From assembly GCF_023515995.1 (NCBI RefSeq), contig NZ_CP097320.1:62001-126000 (forward strand): a stretch of 64,000 nt of DNA. The letters are read 5' to 3'. The translations under genes were made by a program, and so were the position numbers. Below the pieces are notes generated by a model that saw only the letters and a program-made list of their open reading frames with translations, did no database searches and had not been told where the DNA came from. This document shows, piece by piece, positions 48,001-60,300 of this stretch. Origin of the DNA: Candidatus Mycobacterium methanotrophicum. GTDB lineage: Bacteria; Actinomycetota; Actinomycetes; Mycobacteriales; Mycobacteriaceae. How positions within the stretch are numbered: position 1 is the first letter of the stretch; every line of letters starts with the position of its first letter.

Positions 48001-50307
48001 CCGGTCGCGCTGATGCAGGTCGGTCTGACCACCGCTGCCGCGGGATTGCCGGACCCGCAACTGATCCCGACGCTGGCCCGCAAGACCGACGACGTCGACG
48101 CGATGACCTCGGCGATGGCGCAGTTGTTCGTCTACGGGCACGACCTCGACATCCGCACGTTATTTTCACGCGCTAGCGGTCCCGATGGCTACGCGAACAT
48201 CCCGCCGACCCGGTTCCGCCGCAAGGAGCACTGGCTGGGCGCCCACTTCTCCGGTGACGGGTCGGTGCTGATGCCCGGCGCCCACGTGGCGATGCCCGAT
48301 GGCCGGCACGTGTGGGAGTACGCGCCGCGTGGCGCGACCGACCTGGCCGCTTTGGTGAACGCCGCTGCGACACAAGTACTTCCGGATGCACAATTGGTGG
48401 CCTCCGAGCAGCGGGCAGTGCCCGCCGAGAACGCCAGGTTGGTGACGACGCTGACCCGCCACCCCGGCGGGGCGGCCGTTCAGATCCACGCGCGCATCGA
48501 CGAGTCCTTCACGCTGGTCTACGACGCGCTGGTATCGCGGGCCGGCCAGTCGTCGGCGCTGCCGACGGCCGTCGGCGCCGGTGGGGCCATCGCTGCGCCT
48601 GCAGCGGTTGCCGGGCCGGCTGATCAGCAAGACGATGCCGACACCCTTACCGACAGCCTGACCGCGCGGCAAGTAGCCGGATTGAGTCGGTGGTCACCGG
48701 ATTCCGGCGAAACCGTGCGCGAGCGGCTGGCCGCCATCGTGTCGATGGCGATGGGCTATGAGCCCGAGGACCTGCCCTGGGAGGTGCCGCTGATCGAGCT
48801 CGGCCTGGACTCGATGATGGCCGTGCGGATCAAGAACCGCATCGAATACGACTTCGACATGCCACCGATCCAGCTGCAGGCCGTCCGCGACGCCAACCTC
48901 TACGCCGTCGAGCAGCTCATCACGTACGCGATCGAACACCGCGACGAGGTGGCGGAGCTGTACGAACACCAGAAGACCCAAACGCCCGAGGAGATCGCCA
49001 AGGAGCAGGCGGCGCTATTGTCCGGTGCCACACCAGCTTCGGTGAGCCCGGCCGCCGACCCGCAGGCCGAACCGCAGACGCAGGCCCCGCCGCCGGCTTC
49101 CGACGCGCCGGTCCCGCCGCCGCCGAGCAACCCGGCCGGCCCGGCTGCCGCCGCGCAGCCCAACCTGGCCGCCGCCGCGCAGGCGCTCAACCAGCAGGCC
49201 GTCGCCGACGCGCTGGGCTCCGACGTGCCGCCACGCGATGCGGCCGAGCGGGTCACGTTCGCCGCCTGGGCGATCGTCACCGGCAAGTCGCCGGGTGGCA
49301 TCTTCAACCCGTTGCCCAAGCTCGACGACGACGCTGCCGACAAGCTGGCGCAGCGGCTTTCCGAGCGCGCCGAGGGGTCGATCACCGCCGACGACGTCAA
49401 CGCCGCCGCGACCATCGAAGAGCTGGCGACCACCGTGCGTGAATACCTCGAGGCGGGTCAGATCGACGGTTTCGTGCGGACGCTGCGCGCCAGGCCCGAA
49501 GGCTCCGCTGGGCCTTCCAGGCCACCGGTGTTCGTGTTCCACCCCGCCGGGGGATCGACGGTGGTCTACGAGCCGCTGCTGGGCCGCCTGCCACCGGATG
49601 TCCCGATGTACGGCTTCGAGCGCGTCGAGGGCAGCATCGAAGAGCGCGCCGCACAGTATGTTCCCAAGCTGCGCGAGCTGCAGGGCGACGGGCCGTTCAT
49701 CCTGGTCGGCTGGTCGCTGGGCGGGGTCCTGGCCTACGCCTGCGCGATCGGACTCAAGCAACAGGGCTGCGACGTTCCGTTCGTCGGGCTGATCGACGCG
49801 GTGCGCGCCGGCGAGGAGATCCCGCAGACCAAGGAGGAGACCCGCAAACGCTGGGAGCGCTACGCGCGGTTCGCCGAGCGGACCTTCAACGTCGAGATCC
49901 CCGAAATCCCGTACGAACAACTCGAAGAGCTCGACGACGAGGGCCAGGTCAAGTTGGTGCTGGAGGCGGTCAAGGCCAGCGGAGTGCAGATCCCCGGCGG
50001 GATCATCGAACACCAGCGCACCTCGTATCTGGACAACCGGGCCATCGACACCGTCAAAGTCCGGCCCTACGACGGCCACGTCACGCTGTACATGGCCGAC
50101 CGTTACCACGACGACGCGATCACGTTCGAGCCGCGCTATGCCACCCGCAAGCCCGACGGCGGCTGGGGCGAGTACGTTTCGGATCTGGAAGTCGTGCCGA
50201 TCGGCGGCGAACACATCCAGGCCATCGACGAGCCGATCATCGCCAAGGTCGGCGCGCACATGACCCAGGCGCTGGGCAAGATTCAAGCTGAGAGCGAGCC
50301 TAAGTGA
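45022..50307 (+). CDS. pks13: Mycolic acid condensing polyketide synthase Pks13
   Basis: 1761-residue type I polyketide synthase that joins the meromycolyl chain to a carboxylated C24-26 acyl chain, giving the alpha-alkyl beta-ketoacyl precursor of mycolates. Domains in order are: ACP1 (Ser60 in GLSSRD), ketosynthase (Cys291 in DTACSSS), acyltransferase (Ser804 in GQSLGE), ACP2 (Ser1264 in GLDSMM), and thioesterase (Ser1565 in GWSLGG), with Pro/Ala-rich linkers. A Pro/Ala-rich stretch near 1345-1400 is longer than in M. tuberculosis (1733 residues). ATG at 45022 gives [10 protein letters not shown]; the stop overlaps the accD4 GTG start. Confidence 0.97.
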   Translation: MTDTDTDFQPVTDGAVASARTDMTVIEVRQWLRNWIGTATGQAPDAIDEATPMVELGLSSRDAVAMAADIEDRTGVTVSIAAAFEHPTVEALATWIVEGDPDDDATSDDTDWTRSGPVERVDIAVVGLATRLPGDMNSPEQTWQALLEGRDAITDLPEGRWSEFTEEPRIAERVSKARTRGGYLKDIKGFDSEFFALSKTEADNIDPQQRMALELTWEALEHARIPASSLRGESVGVFVGTSVADYSFLAMSDPTVAHPYAITGNASSIVANRVSYFYDFHGPSVAVDTACSSSLVATHQAVQALRSGECDMAVAGGVNALITPVVTLGFDEIGQVLAPDGRIKSFSCDADGYTRSEGGAMLLLKRVDDARRDGDAILAVIAGSAVNHDGRSNGLIAPNPDAQADVLRRAYKDAGINPRTVDYIEAHGTGTVLGDPIEAQALGRVIGRGRAADKPALLGAVKTNVGHMESAAGAASLAKMVLALHHDKLPPSINYAGPNPYIDFDTAHLRVLDTAADWPRYGGYAVAGVSGFGFGGANAHVVLREVLPRDVVEREPEPQCGAEPKAADQQPGSFVGGVRFDEYGEFIEDEHAPAAAEYRLPGITEEALRLKEIALQELAAEELPAPMVPLAVSAFLTSRKKIAAAELADWMESPEGQASSLESIGRSLSRRNHGRSRAVVLAHDHDEAIKGLRAIADGKTKPNVFSTDGPVASRPVWAMAGFGAQHRKMGKSLYLRNEVFATWIEKVDALIQDERGYSVLELILDDSHEYGIETSNVVIFAIQIALGELLKHHGAKPAAVVGQSLGEPASAYFSGGLSLQDATRVICSRSHLMGEGEAMLFGEYIRLMALVEYSADELKTVFADFPDLEVCVYAAPSQTVIGGPPEQIDGIVARCEAEGRFARKLQTKGAGHTSQMDPLLGEFSAELQGITPLSPTVGIFSTVHEGRYIKPGGEPIHDVAYWLKGMRRSVYFTHGVRNAVDSGHTTFLELAPNPVALMQVGLTTAAAGLPDPQLIPTLARKTDDVDAMTSAMAQLFVYGHDLDIRTLFSRASGPDGYANIPPTRFRRKEHWLGAHFSGDGSVLMPGAHVAMPDGRHVWEYAPRGATDLAALVNAAATQVLPDAQLVASEQRAVPAENARLVTTLTRHPGGAAVQIHARIDESFTLVYDALVSRAGQSSALPTAVGAGGAIAAPAAVAGPADQQDDADTLTDSLTARQVAGLSRWSPDSGETVRERLAAIVSMAMGYEPEDLPWEVPLIELGLDSMMAVRIKNRIEYDFDMPPIQLQAVRDANLYAVEQLITYAIEHRDEVAELYEHQKTQTPEEIAKEQAALLSGATPASVSPAADPQAEPQTQAPPPASDAPVPPPPSNPAGPAAAAQPNLAAAAQALNQQAVADALGSDVPPRDAAERVTFAAWAIVTGKSPGGIFNPLPKLDDDAADKLAQRLSERAEGSITADDVNAAATIEELATTVREYLEAGQIDGFVRTLRARPEGSAGPSRPPVFVFHPAGGSTVVYEPLLGRLPPDVPMYGFERVEGSIEERAAQYVPKLRELQGDGPFILVGWSLGGVLAYACAIGLKQQGCDVPFVGLIDAVRAGEEIPQTKEETRKRWERYARFAERTFNVEIPEIPYEQLEELDDEGQVKLVLEAVKASGVQIPGGIIEHQRTSYLDNRAIDTVKVRPYDGHVTLYMADRYHDDAITFEPRYATRKPDGGWGEYVSDLEVVPIGGEHIQAIDEPIIAKVGAHMTQALGKIQAESEPK

Positions 50308-51860
50308 CCACCAAGACCACCGCCGAACTGCTGGCCGAACTCCGGGAAAAACTGGAACTTGCCAAGGAACCCGGTGATCCGAAGGCAATCGCCAGGCGCG
50401 ACAAGAAGGGCCTCCCGAGCGCCCGTTCCCGGGTTCACGCCCTGTTGGATCCGGGTAGCTTCCTCGAGACTGGGGCGCTGGCCCGCAGCACCCCCGGGGA
50501 TTCCACCGCGCCCTACAGCGACGGCGTGGTCACCGGCCGCGGGACCGTCGACGGCCGGCCGGTCGGGGTGTTCTCCCACGACCAGACGGTTTTCGGCGGC
50601 TCGGTCGGAGAGATGTTCGGGCGCAAGGTTGCCGACCTGATGGAGTGGTGCGCGATGGTGGCGTGCCCGATCGTCGGCATCAACGACTCCGGCGGCGCCC
50701 GTATCCAGGACGCGGTGACCTCGCTGTCGTGGTACGCCGAGCTGGGTCGCCGCCACGAGGCGCTATCTGGATTGGTGCCGCAGATCTCCCTCATTTTCGG
50801 TAAATGCGCCGGGGGAGCGGTGTATTCACCAATCCAAGACGACCTTTTGGTCGCGGTGCGTGACCAGGGCTACTTCTTTGTCACCGGGCCGGACGTCATC
50901 CAGGAAGTCACCGGCGAAGAGGTCAGCCTCGACGAGCTCGGCGGCGCCGACGCTCAGGCCCGCTACGGAAACCTGCACCAGGTCGTCGAATCCGAGGAAG
51001 CCGCTTTCCAGTACGTGCGCGACTTCCTGTCGTTTTTACCGTCGAACTGCTTCGACAAGGTGCCGATCGTCAACCCCGGTCTGGAGCCGCAGGTCACTCC
51101 GACCGACCTTGAGCTCGACTCGATTGTGCCGGACTCCGACAACATGGCCTACGACATGCACGAGATTCTGCTGCGGATCTTCGACGACGGCGATTTCCTC
51201 GACGTCGCTGCGCAGAGCGGGCCGGCCATCATCACCGGATTCGCCCGGGTGGACGGGCGTCCGGTGGGCGTGGTGGCCAACCAGCCCACGCACCTGTCGG
51301 GCTCGATCGACAATGAGGCTTCCGACAAAGCGGCCCGGTTCATACGGTTCTGCGACGCGTTCGATGTGCCACTGGTGTTCGTCGTCGACACCCCGGGCTT
51401 TCTGCCCGGCGTCGAGCAGGAGAAGAACGGCATCATCAAGCGCGGTGGGCGATTCCTGTACGCGGTGGTGGAGGCCGACGTGCCGAAGGTGACGATTACC
51501 GTGCGCAAGTCCTACGGCGGCGCCTACGCCGTGATGGGCTCCAGGCAGCTGACCGCCGACTTCAACTTCGCGTGGCCCACCGCGCGCATCGCGGTGATCG
51601 GCGCCGAGGGCGCCGCGCAACTGCTGATGAGGCGCTTCCCCGACCCGCACACGCCTGAGGCGCAGGCGATCAAAAAGGATTTCATCGACGGCTACAACCT
51701 CAACATGGCGATCCCCTGGACCGCGGCTGAACGCGGCTTTATCGACGCCGTCATCGAACCGCACGACACCCGGCTGCTGCTGCGCAAGTCGCTACATCTG
51801 TTGCGCGACAAGCAGATCCACCGGCGAGTCGGCCGTAAGCACGGCCTGATCCCGATCTAG
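50304..51860 (+). CDS. accD4: Acyl-CoA carboxylase carboxyltransferase beta subunit AccD4
   Basis: 518-residue biotin-dependent carboxyltransferase. It acts with AccA3 and AccD5 to carboxylate the C24-26 acyl-CoA extender used by Pks13. The N-domain has the [14 protein letters not shown] oxyanion segment and [11 protein letters not shown]. The C-domain has [20 protein letters not shown] and [19 protein letters not shown], the biotin-side oxyanion hole. The GTG at 50304 overlaps the pks13 TGA as GTGA, a translational coupling seen in other mycobacteria. The gene ends the culp6-fadD32-pks13-accD4 run. Confidence 0.97.
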   Translation: MTTKTTAELLAELREKLELAKEPGDPKAIARRDKKGLPSARSRVHALLDPGSFLETGALARSTPGDSTAPYSDGVVTGRGTVDGRPVGVFSHDQTVFGGSVGEMFGRKVADLMEWCAMVACPIVGINDSGGARIQDAVTSLSWYAELGRRHEALSGLVPQISLIFGKCAGGAVYSPIQDDLLVAVRDQGYFFVTGPDVIQEVTGEEVSLDELGGADAQARYGNLHQVVESEEAAFQYVRDFLSFLPSNCFDKVPIVNPGLEPQVTPTDLELDSIVPDSDNMAYDMHEILLRIFDDGDFLDVAAQSGPAIITGFARVDGRPVGVVANQPTHLSGSIDNEASDKAARFIRFCDAFDVPLVFVVDTPGFLPGVEQEKNGIIKRGGRFLYAVVEADVPKVTITVRKSYGGAYAVMGSRQLTADFNFAWPTARIAVIGAEGAAQLLMRRFPDPHTPEAQAIKKDFIDGYNLNMAIPWTAAERGFIDAVIEPHDTRLLLRKSLHLLRDKQIHRRVGRKHGLIPI

Positions 51861-52046
51861 GTTCACCGCTCGGCGACAGGTCAGCCGACAGGGGGCCTTT
51901 AGACAAAGGTCATCGGGCGGCGCCTCTGCTCACACTCGAATAGGCGCGCCCGTCCCGCCGGCCAAGTGCCGTCTCACCCGTCTACGTCGCGACATTGGAC
52001 CGCCCAGAAAAACCTTGTCGTTCCTACTTGCACAACCCCGCCGGCC

Positions 52047-52058
52047 TGTGATATCACA
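52047..52058. promoter_or_regulatory. Perfect palindrome upstream of hsp18
   Basis: TGTGATATCACA, a 12-base perfect palindrome 49 bases before the hsp18 start, where an operator would be. The spacer of CRP/FNR sites (6 bases) is absent, so it is not a usual CRP site. The same core is at 62257-62270. Confidence 0.5.
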
Positions 52059-52107
52059 AAACTGGCTTCACAGACATAGATTGTCTGCCGTAAACGGGAG
52101 GTGAAAC

Positions 52108-52530
52108 ATGGTGTTGATGCGTACAGATCCATACCGCGACCTGGACCGCTTGACCCAACAGGTATTCGGCACGTCAGCCCGGCCTGCGGTCATGCCCATG
52201 GACGCCTGGCGAGACGGCGACCGCTTCATCGTCGAGTTCGACGTGCCTGGTGTAAACGCCGATTCGATTGACCTCGACGTCGAACGCAATGTGTTGACGG
52301 TACGGGCCGAACGTCCAGACCTAGACCAAAGCCGCGAAATGGTCTCCGCCGAACGCCCCCGCGGCGTGTTTAGCCGCCAGCTGTTCCTCGGGGAAAACCT
52401 CGACACCGACAAGATCGAAGCCGGCTACCACGATGGCGTCTTGCGGCTCACCATCCCGGTCGCCGAAAAAGCCAAGCCGCGGCGCATCGAAATCAGCCAC
52501 ACCGGTCAAAAGACCGCGGTCACCGCCTAA
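52108..52530 (+). CDS. hsp18: Small heat-shock protein Hsp18 (Hsp20 family)
   Basis: 140-residue alpha-crystallin-type chaperone, close to the 18 kDa antigen of M. leprae and M. avium. The start [18 protein letters not shown] and [20 protein letters not shown] are nearly family-identical. The alpha-crystallin domain has [27 protein letters not shown] and [13 protein letters not shown], and ends with [20 protein letters not shown]. It binds unfolding proteins and is usually induced by stress or low oxygen. ATG at 52108 has GGGAGGT 7 bases before. M. tuberculosis lacks this gene at this place. It is flanked by the eis-like gene in convergent orientation. Confidence 0.94.
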   Translation: MVLMRTDPYRDLDRLTQQVFGTSARPAVMPMDAWRDGDRFIVEFDVPGVNADSIDLDVERNVLTVRAERPDLDQSREMVSAERPRGVFSRQLFLGENLDTDKIEAGYHDGVLRLTIPVAEKAKPRRIEISHTGQKTAVTA

Positions 52531-52706
52531 CCGCAAGCCGGCAGCGGTATCGCCGCCTTCAGATCGAACGGGGGTGACAACGACCCGCGCCACGCCGGCC
52601 GTCGCCGCCGCCGCCGTGGCATACCGCGACGTGGGCCGCGCGCAATTGACGCCTTGAGTTCGGGTCCCCGCTGCCCGTCATTGCTCTTCCCTGGGCGGCG
52701 GGGATG

Positions 52707-53945
52707 TCAAAACAGCGTGCCGCAATAGGGTGCCCGGTTGGTGCTGAAGGCGGCATCCAGCTTGTCTAGCGCACCGCTTTGCAGTTCGGTGATGCGGTTG
52801 GCGTTCGCAAGATCCCACGCTCGATGCGCACCCATGAACATCGTCCCGAGATCGCCGAGAGCGATCTTGACGTCCGGGGGGCCGTCATGGAGGCTGCACT
52901 TTCCGGCGCCGTCCCGAGCCTGGAGCAGAAACCGTCCCCCCGCGACACCAAGCGGATCTGTGACGTCGAGTACGACGTCGACGTCAGCCGAATACGCCCG
53001 CTTACCAAGCACTTCGGGCACGTCCATAATCCGCATCCAAAGAAAATCACTGCCGCCGGTCAGCTGTGCGGCGAGCTGATCCTTGAGTTTGAGCGGGAGC
53101 GGGTCGTCGACCGGGACGTTGATCGCTATGTTGTCGAACATCTTCAAACCCACGAGCGCCTCGAGCAGCTCAGAGTGTGCCTCCTGGGTGACCGGGCAGA
53201 AGTCTTGGACAACCATGGTGCCGAAAGGGCGGCGAAACGCGTGTGGAGAGGCTCCGATCACTCGGTATGTCAGGAAACCGTCCGGGTGAGTAATGACGTT
53301 AAGCGCCGATCCGTTATCCCGCTGCGTCACTCTGTCTTCCATGAAGTCGGCCCACCAGGCGCTGCTGCGGCTCAGCGCACCGGGCGTCACAGCACACCAT
53401 CGATCGTAGATCGTCGGCAATTCGGATTTTGCCTGCGAGCGCGCGACCTTGCGTGCCCGGTTCCTGCTGGGTTTGGCTCGCAGCTCGGTGAAACGTGGCT
53501 CGATGTTGTATGTGCGCGAATAGCTGGCGACACCGGCGCCCAGGATCTCATAAACCGTCGGTTGGGTCGGAACGCCGCAAAGGATGGGGCAACCGCGTTC
53601 CATGAGTATGCTAAAACCCCGGCTGCTTAGCTGTTGCCAAATGCCGCGTCCCTGATGTGTTGCGGCGACGGCGATCATCGCCAGCCACGCAGCTTCCAGC
53701 GTTGCACCACCTGGCACGGTGAGCCACAGTCTGTAGTAGAGGGAGGTGCCGACCACATATGGGTGCTGCGGATCGGAGATATCCTCCGCGACCAGAATGT
53801 CATCAAGCTCGACTCGTCGCTTCCACGCCGCGACGTCGCGAGGTTCGACGTCGACCCCGTAGATATCAGCCTGATTCTCGTACACCGCCGGTAAGTCGTC
53901 CTCGGATGCAAACCGGATATTGATGCCGTCGTCGGTTGGGTTCAT
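52707..53945 (-). CDS. Eis-family GNAT N-acetyltransferase
   Basis: 412-residue protein with the three-part layout of Eis: an N-terminal GNAT domain, a second GNAT-like domain and a C-terminal SCP2-like sterol-carrier domain. Seen are VPGGATLEAAWLAMIAVAA, then TTHQGRGIWQQLSSRGF with the acetyl-CoA Gln/Arg-x-x-Gly loop, VYEILGAGVASYS (equivalent to the Eis Tyr region) and the C-terminus ALDKLDAAFSTNRAP ending in Phe, whose carboxylate acts in Eis catalysis. Eis acetylates aminoglycosides at several amines. This copy is not Eis itself but a family member in an extra location. It is GTG- or ATG-started at 53945 (MNPTDDGINIRF) and divergent from nothing nearby. Confidence 0.85.
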   Translation of the reverse strand: MNPTDDGINIRFASEDDLPAVYENQADIYGVDVEPRDVAAWKRRVELDDILVAEDISDPQHPYVVGTSLYYRLWLTVPGGATLEAAWLAMIAVAATHQGRGIWQQLSSRGFSILMERGCPILCGVPTQPTVYEILGAGVASYSRTYNIEPRFTELRAKPSRNRARKVARSQAKSELPTIYDRWCAVTPGALSRSSAWWADFMEDRVTQRDNGSALNVITHPDGFLTYRVIGASPHAFRRPFGTMVVQDFCPVTQEAHSELLEALVGLKMFDNIAINVPVDDPLPLKLKDQLAAQLTGGSDFLWMRIMDVPEVLGKRAYSADVDVVLDVTDPLGVAGGRFLLQARDGAGKCSLHDGPPDVKIALGDLGTMFMGAHRAWDLANANRITELQSGALDKLDAAFSTNRAPYCGTLF

Positions 53946-54129
53946 CGGTCGTCCAATCAGCTTTTACCCAGCCGAACCGGCGCCTTCGGGCACCGGCCGA
54001 CCGAAGCTCACGTGAGGGGTTACAAGCCGCGCCCCGTCCAGGTACCCACCGAATGATTCGGCCAATCGGGCCCGACGCTGTTATCGCCGTCGTTCGGCCG
54101 CGCTGAATCACGCCGACCCGACGACGCGG

Positions 54130-57100
54130 CTAGGGCTTGATCCGCATCTTGCCCGGCGACCACCACCCGCTGTGGGTGGCGGTGCCCAGCTCCAACTCAG
54201 CCGGTTGAGCCGTCACGATCGTGTCGAACTTTCGCAGTGAGCCCCAGTCCCGGCCCCAGTCGCGGGACAGGTAGGTGGCCATCACGTGGGCTCGCAGCAG
54301 CACGTCGGTGATGCCCAGCAGCCCGCCGTTGGTGCCGTCCTCCCAGGTGTCGGTGTCCATCTTCTTGGCGTTGTAATCCGGGGTGATGCGGAACTTGGGG
54401 ATTTCGGTGACGCCGTCGGCGTGCAGCATCGGCCGCTGGCACGGGAAGGCCAGCCCCACCGCCCAGTCCATCAGCACCGGCTGCGACGAGCCGACGTACT
54501 CTTGGAGCGAGCGGAGATCGGGCACCCGCGGGGGAGTGACCGCGACCCAGTCTTCCGGCGTGAGTGACAAATCTTCGGCGACCACTCTGACCGCGGACGC
54601 GTCGGCCGGGATCTTGGCGCGCGGGAAACGCAGGTTGCGCCACGCTTTTGGCTGCTCGCCGTACAGATCGTCGGGCACCAGCCGCCCGCTTGGTATCAGC
54701 TCGCCGCCGGGCCCCGCCTTGCCGTATTCCAGCACGACGGTCTGCCCGTCGGTGTGGCCGTGCAGCACGCTGTTGCCGGCGATCTTGCCTGCGGCGGTCA
54801 CCACGACAAGTGGATGCCCGTCATCTGCTCGGGGCAGCTGGTACCAGGCCGATTTGAGGGCGCTCTGCTGCTGCGGGCCGGTCGTGTAGCTGCCCGCCAG
54901 CGGAACCCGCGCGGGGTCAAGACCATAGGGCAGCGGCACCGTCGAGCCGTTGACGCCCGGCGTCTTCTCCCTTGTCGGGGCGTCCCAGTCGTAGTCCGTG
55001 CCAGGCTGTTCCGGTGTCATCCGAAGCGCCTCGGCCACAACGTGTTCCGGCACGCCATTGGGCGTGAACCCAACCGGATCAACGCCGCCCAGCGGGCCCA
55101 GCGGACCGTAATTACCGGGCGACGCTGCCATGAAGCCGGCGTTGGTGTCCGGCTCGACGAGCACGTCGTCGGCTAGGCCGCAGCCTCCGGTGAACGCCCG
55201 CAGGTTCGCCCAGCCGTTGGAGTAGGTCGGGTACTGGTGGACGACGCCGATCGCCATCGAGGCGACGAACACCCCCACCATGAAGCCGGCTGCGATCGGC
55301 ACCGGTGCGCTCGTCAGCGCGACGGCCAGCCGGCCTTCGCCGCGGCCGCGGGGGGCGAAGTGCAGCCACGCCGCATAGATGGCCGTGATCGCGAACAATA
55401 TGAAAAATAGTGTGCTGATTGAAACCCCGCCGATCTTCGGCATCGTGGTGTTGAACGGCACGCCGTAGCTGGACACGTACCACCAACCGTTGGTGGTCGC
55501 GAAGCACAACGCGAGCACGAACATCAGCGCCGCCAGGAACGCCATCCGGTTTCGCGACCAGCGCAGCACCGACGGCGACACCAGCACCGTGGCCAGCGCG
55601 GCCATCGCCGCGCCCACCGCGGCGAACAGCCCGAAGTGATGCACCCACTTGGTGGGGGTGAACATCAGGAAGAACATCGTGCCGAAGATGACACCCATCA
55701 GCCGCCAGGCCGGCCCGCGGGCCACGCCCCGAATTCGCTTGCGCCGCAACATGATGAACACCGCGGTAAACAGGCACAGCGCCGTGATGAAAAAGCCGAA
55801 CCGCCGCGACAGCGAACCATCGACCGTCGGCAGGAAGAGGTAGTAATATCGTAGGTTTTCGGTGTACCACGCCTGACTGGGCCCGATCGCATTGCGAATC
55901 CTGGTGGCCTCCAGAAACGTTGACAGTGTCTGGTCGGCGAAGACGACGGTGAGGATGACCGTTCCGGCCGCCAGGAACGGGGCCACCAGTGGCCAGGTGC
56001 CGACCAGGCGATGACGGCGGACCAGGATGCGTAGGATCGGGCGGCCACCGGCAACCAGGGCGGCCACGGCGATCAACCCGGTGGGCTGCACACCGAGGGT
56101 GAACGCCGCGGTCACGACGGCCAGTGCCGCCGGGGTCAGCCGGCTGTACCGCATCGACCGCTCGATCAGCACGTAGGTGATCAGCGAGCCCACCGCGATG
56201 ATCGCCTCGGGTCGCAGACCGTTGTTGAACGGCATCCAGGCCGCCAGCAACACCATGCCCGCCGCCCACATCGCCGGCTTGCTGGCCGCCACCGCCGGCC
56301 CCAACCGGGGCAGCACTTCGCGGGACAGCAGCAGCCAGCACACCAACCCGGCGACCAAGTCCGGCAAGCGAATCCAGATGCTGGCGTCGCTGACATGGGT
56401 CATCAACGCCAGCAGGTTGTAGTACCAGCCGAACGGGTCCTCGGGGCTGCCGAACCAGCGGAAGTAGTTGGACATGTAGCCGGCGTGGTCGGCGACGCGG
56501 GCCATGCCCAGGATGTAGCCATCGTCTGACGAGTTGGCGCCCATCACATGCCACAGCAGGAAAGCGACGATCACCGTGGCGTCGGTCCAGCCGAAGAACC
56601 TCCAGTTGGCCGGGATGAGGCGGCGCATCCGGTGGCCGTCGAGCTGGTCGAGGCGCCACAGCGCGACCAGTGCGACGACGGTGGCCACGATCGCCAGCAC
56701 CATCGCGGTGAGCTTCAGCGTCGTCGGTGTGGTGGAAAACCGGGTGTCGATGCTGGCCGAAAGCCGCAGTCCGGGCGGCGCGGGACCGGTCATGTCGGTG
56801 AACACGCCGACGATCTGTGGGCGCAGGTTCGGATCGGCGAAGCCGCTGCTGACGGGTTTGCCTGCGGCGTCGGTCAATCCGACGAAGGTGGCGAACGTGC
56901 CGGCCCGCGTGGAGGTGATGTCGATGTGCTGGCACTGCGGACTGCTCACCTGGCTGCGCGGCACGCTTTCGATCACCACGTTGCGGTCGGTGACGTCGAC
57001 CCGGGTTCGGGTGACGTTGACGAACAGACCGTCGAGGGTGGCGTCCTTGCCCTTCTTCGGCGCGGTGCCCAGGAGCATGCCGCCGCCCGCGGGCATCGCG

Positions 57101-57312
57101 CGGACCGCCGCGCACGGCACGGTGACCGTCATCGTGCCGGGTGTCTGCGAAATCAGCGGCGCGGTCACGTTGGTCAGTTGGCCGTGCTGCGGCCAATTCA
57201 GCGTCGCGGTGGTCTGCACGACCGGCAACAGCGGCGTGGCCACCGACAGCACGAACCCGATCAGCCCGGCGATCGTCGCCACCCAGCGGGTCACCCGCAC
57301 GTCGTGGCTCAC
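54130..57312 (-). CDS. embB: Arabinosyltransferase EmbB
   Basis: 1060-residue GT-C polytopic enzyme that, with EmbA, builds the hexa-arabinofuranoside ends of arabinogalactan. About 13 membrane helices are followed by a periplasmic carbohydrate-binding C-domain. The GT-C motif is [18 protein letters not shown]; the Met in GMARVAD is residue 270 here and aligns with Met306 of M. tuberculosis EmbB, the main ethambutol-resistance codon. [17 protein letters not shown], an ethambutol-binding region, is conserved. ALNGTPEV-like Pro motif regions are present. GTG at 57312 overlaps the embA stop by GTGA, so embA and embB are co-translated. Confidence 0.97.
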   Translation of the reverse strand: MSHDVRVTRWVATIAGLIGFVLSVATPLLPVVQTTATLNWPQHGQLTNVTAPLISQTPGTMTVTVPCAAVRAMPAGGGMLLGTAPKKGKDATLDGLFVNVTRTRVDVTDRNVVIESVPRSQVSSPQCQHIDITSTRAGTFATFVGLTDAAGKPVSSGFADPNLRPQIVGVFTDMTGPAPPGLRLSASIDTRFSTTPTTLKLTAMVLAIVATVVALVALWRLDQLDGHRMRRLIPANWRFFGWTDATVIVAFLLWHVMGANSSDDGYILGMARVADHAGYMSNYFRWFGSPEDPFGWYYNLLALMTHVSDASIWIRLPDLVAGLVCWLLLSREVLPRLGPAVAASKPAMWAAGMVLLAAWMPFNNGLRPEAIIAVGSLITYVLIERSMRYSRLTPAALAVVTAAFTLGVQPTGLIAVAALVAGGRPILRILVRRHRLVGTWPLVAPFLAAGTVILTVVFADQTLSTFLEATRIRNAIGPSQAWYTENLRYYYLFLPTVDGSLSRRFGFFITALCLFTAVFIMLRRKRIRGVARGPAWRLMGVIFGTMFFLMFTPTKWVHHFGLFAAVGAAMAALATVLVSPSVLRWSRNRMAFLAALMFVLALCFATTNGWWYVSSYGVPFNTTMPKIGGVSISTLFFILFAITAIYAAWLHFAPRGRGEGRLAVALTSAPVPIAAGFMVGVFVASMAIGVVHQYPTYSNGWANLRAFTGGCGLADDVLVEPDTNAGFMAASPGNYGPLGPLGGVDPVGFTPNGVPEHVVAEALRMTPEQPGTDYDWDAPTREKTPGVNGSTVPLPYGLDPARVPLAGSYTTGPQQQSALKSAWYQLPRADDGHPLVVVTAAGKIAGNSVLHGHTDGQTVVLEYGKAGPGGELIPSGRLVPDDLYGEQPKAWRNLRFPRAKIPADASAVRVVAEDLSLTPEDWVAVTPPRVPDLRSLQEYVGSSQPVLMDWAVGLAFPCQRPMLHADGVTEIPKFRITPDYNAKKMDTDTWEDGTNGGLLGITDVLLRAHVMATYLSRDWGRDWGSLRKFDTIVTAQPAELELGTATHSGWWSPGKMRIKP

Positions 57313-60300
57313 GGGAGTGCTCGAATCGGTCCTTGGCGGGTCCAGCCGTACACCGTGACGACGCCCTGGTCGACGGTCGCGTTCGGCGCCTGGTCAGCCG
57401 GCACCAGCCGGTTGTAGCGCTCCACCGATCCCCAGTCGCGGTACCAGTCGCCGCCCAGGTAGGTGGGGATGGTGGCGGTCCACAGCATCGCCTGGGTGAA
57501 CAGGAAGGGCCCGCCGGACTTGGACGCTTCCCAGAGGTTCGACGACGACGCCGTCTGCTTGCGGTCGGGCATGATCCGGTACTGCGGAAGCTCGGCGATG
57601 CCGAGGTGTTCGGAGAACGGCCGCTGGCAGGGGAAGTTCGCGGCGGTCGCGATGTCCATCAGCACCGGGGCCGCCGACCCGATCAGCTGCTGCAGGCTCT
57701 GCAGCACCGGCGCCCGCGGCGGCGTGAACGCGAACCACTGCTCCGAGCTCAAGTTCGGGTCGTAGGCGACGATGCGCGCCACGTTGGCCTCCGGCGGCGC
57801 CCAGGTCAGCGGGAACCGCAGGTTGCGCCACGCCGGCTGCGGCCCGATGTCGATCGGCTGCACCTGCCCGAGAGGCGCGATGCCGCCGTCGGGCCGGGCC
57901 ACACCCCATTCGAGTTTCAGCGACTGCCCGTAGGTGAAGTTGCCGTCCTCCTTGTACGACCAGATCGCGCCAGCCGCCGAGACCACCACCAGCGGGCGCG
58001 CCGGCGTGCGGGGCGGCAGCCGATACCAGGCCGAGGTCGCGGTCGCGGCCTGCGAGTTTTCGCCGTAGCTGCCCATCACCGGGGTGCGGGCGGGATCCAG
58101 CCCGAACGGCAGCGCGGCGTGTGAGCCGTTGACCCCGACCGGGCCCTTGCCGCCGGCGGTGCCCGCCGAGTCGCTGTAGGCGACATTGGGTTTGTTGGGT
58201 GAGGCGTCGGAGTTGACCAGCCCGGGTTTGGTGACCACCGGGTCGGACTGCAGGTCCTCGCCGACACCGTCGGGCTTGAAACCGACGGGGTTGATTCCGC
58301 CGAGCGGTCCCGCGGGCCCGAAACGCTGACCCGGAACTGGTTGCAGCAGGCCGGCATTGGGGTCGGGCTCGGCGAGGACATCGTCGGCCATCGCGCAGCT
58401 GGTCGGCGAAAGCCCCGAACGCAGCGCGGCCAGGTTGGCCTTGGCGATGGTGTAGTGCGGGTAGCGGAACACCGCGCCCTTGGCCAGCGAACTCACCATG
58501 CCGAGCACCATGATCGTCGCGACCACCAGCAGCGGGGTGGAGGCCAGGACGCGGTTGCGTCGGTTGTCGGTGACCTCGGTGTGCCCGGCGTAGTCCATCC
58601 GGAAGTGGTACCAGCCGGCCAGCAGGCCGGTCAGGATCGACAGCGTCAAAAACATCGACGTCACCGGGTGGCTGGCGATGACGGGCTGGATGTCGAACCA
58701 CGGCACCCCGTAGTTGCCGACGTAGAACCAGCCGTTGACGCCGGAGGTGGCCCACGCCAGCAGGAACAGCAGCGCGGTGACGTAGAGCGTCAGGTTGCGG
58801 CGGCTGTGCAGGCCGATGCGGGCGAAGACGAACGCGGTGACCGCGCCGAGCGCGCCGGCCAGTCCGGCGAACGCGCCGAACTGGATGGCCCACTTCGTCG
58901 GCGTGAACGTCAACAGCAACAAACCGATCGCGGTGGTGCCGATCAGCCGCCAGGCCGGGCCGCTGGCCAGCCCTTGCATCCGGCCGCGCCGCAGCAGCAC
59001 CACCAGCACAGCGAACAGGCACAGCAGCAGCACCAGCACGGCGAAGCGCCGGGTCATCGAGCCGTCGGAGTTGCTCTCGACCGTCAGGAAGTAGTAGCGC
59101 AGGAAGTCTTGGTACCACGCGATGGTCGGCCCGACCTTGTACTTGATGCGGGCCGACTCGGCGACCGTGGCCAGCGTCTGTGCGCGAAACACCACGAGGG
59201 TGATCAGCGACAACGAGGCCGCCAACACCGCCAGCGGCGCCAGCACGCCGTCAGCCGCCCGGCGCCGCGCGATCATCCGGGCGATCGCACGCGCGCCGGT
59301 GAGCAGTGCGGCGACGGCGATCAACCCCTGCGGCGCCAACGTCGCGGTGAGCGTCGCCACCACGATCGCCACCGCCGCGGGCACCAGCCGGCGGGTGGCG
59401 ATCGCGGTCTCGACCAGCGCCCAGGTGACCACCACCCCCAAGGCGATCAGCGGCTCGGGCCGCAAGCCGTTGTTGAACGCCAGCCAGGCGGCGAGGAACA
59501 CCGCGCCGGCGGTCAGCACCGCCACCGGGTTGGCGGCCAGCCCGCCCCTTGCCGGGCCCAGCCGGCGCAACATGTAGCGGCTGATGACCAACCAGCAGCC
59601 TATTCCGGCCAGCGTGGCCGGTAGCCGCATCCATACCCCGGCGGTGCTCACCGAAGCCATCTGCGCAAGCACCGCGGGATACCAGTCGAACGGCGCCTCG
59701 GGCGTCCCGAAGAACCGGTAGTAGTTGGCCAGGTATCCGGCCTGGCCCGACACTCGGGCGATGGTCAGGTTGTAGCCGTCGTCCGACGAAATCGCGCCGA
59801 TGACGTGCCAGAGCAGCAACGTCGCGATCACGGCGACGTCGGCGAGCCAGGCGGCGACGCCGACGTGCAGCCACCGCCGCCAGGTGCGCGGCATCCGCCG
59901 CCCCGAGCGCCGGTCCAGGACAGCCAGCGCGACCAGCGAGGTCAATACCGCGAGCCCGCCCAGGGCCAGCACGGCTTTCTTGAGTGCGGTGGGCGCGACG
60001 ATGAACCGGGTGTCGACGTCGATGCGAGCCGACAACCCCGGCTGCGCAGCCACTTTCAGGTCGGTGAAGATCCCGCCGACCTGCGGCTTCTTCTCCGGTG
60101 CCAGAGTTCCTGCGGCGCCGGGTATCCCGACGAAGTCTGCACCCGCAACGCCGGCGTCGGCCCAGATGTGCAGCACGCGGCAGGCGGGAGAGCTCACCGC
60201 CGAGCGTGCCGCAACGGCCGCAACCGAGTCGCGGAACGCGACGACGACGGCGTCCTTGTTGGCCCGAACGAACAGCCCGCTTTTGCCCGTCTCGAACCCG

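Noticed and set aside
52047..52058. CRP/FNR site
   Set aside because: The CRP consensus needs a 6-base spacer between TGTGA and TCACA; here it is 2 bases.
55112..57196. Antisense-frame-like long frame within embB
   Set aside because: Same strand as embB in another frame; low-complexity Arg/Pro/His-rich translation and no motif.
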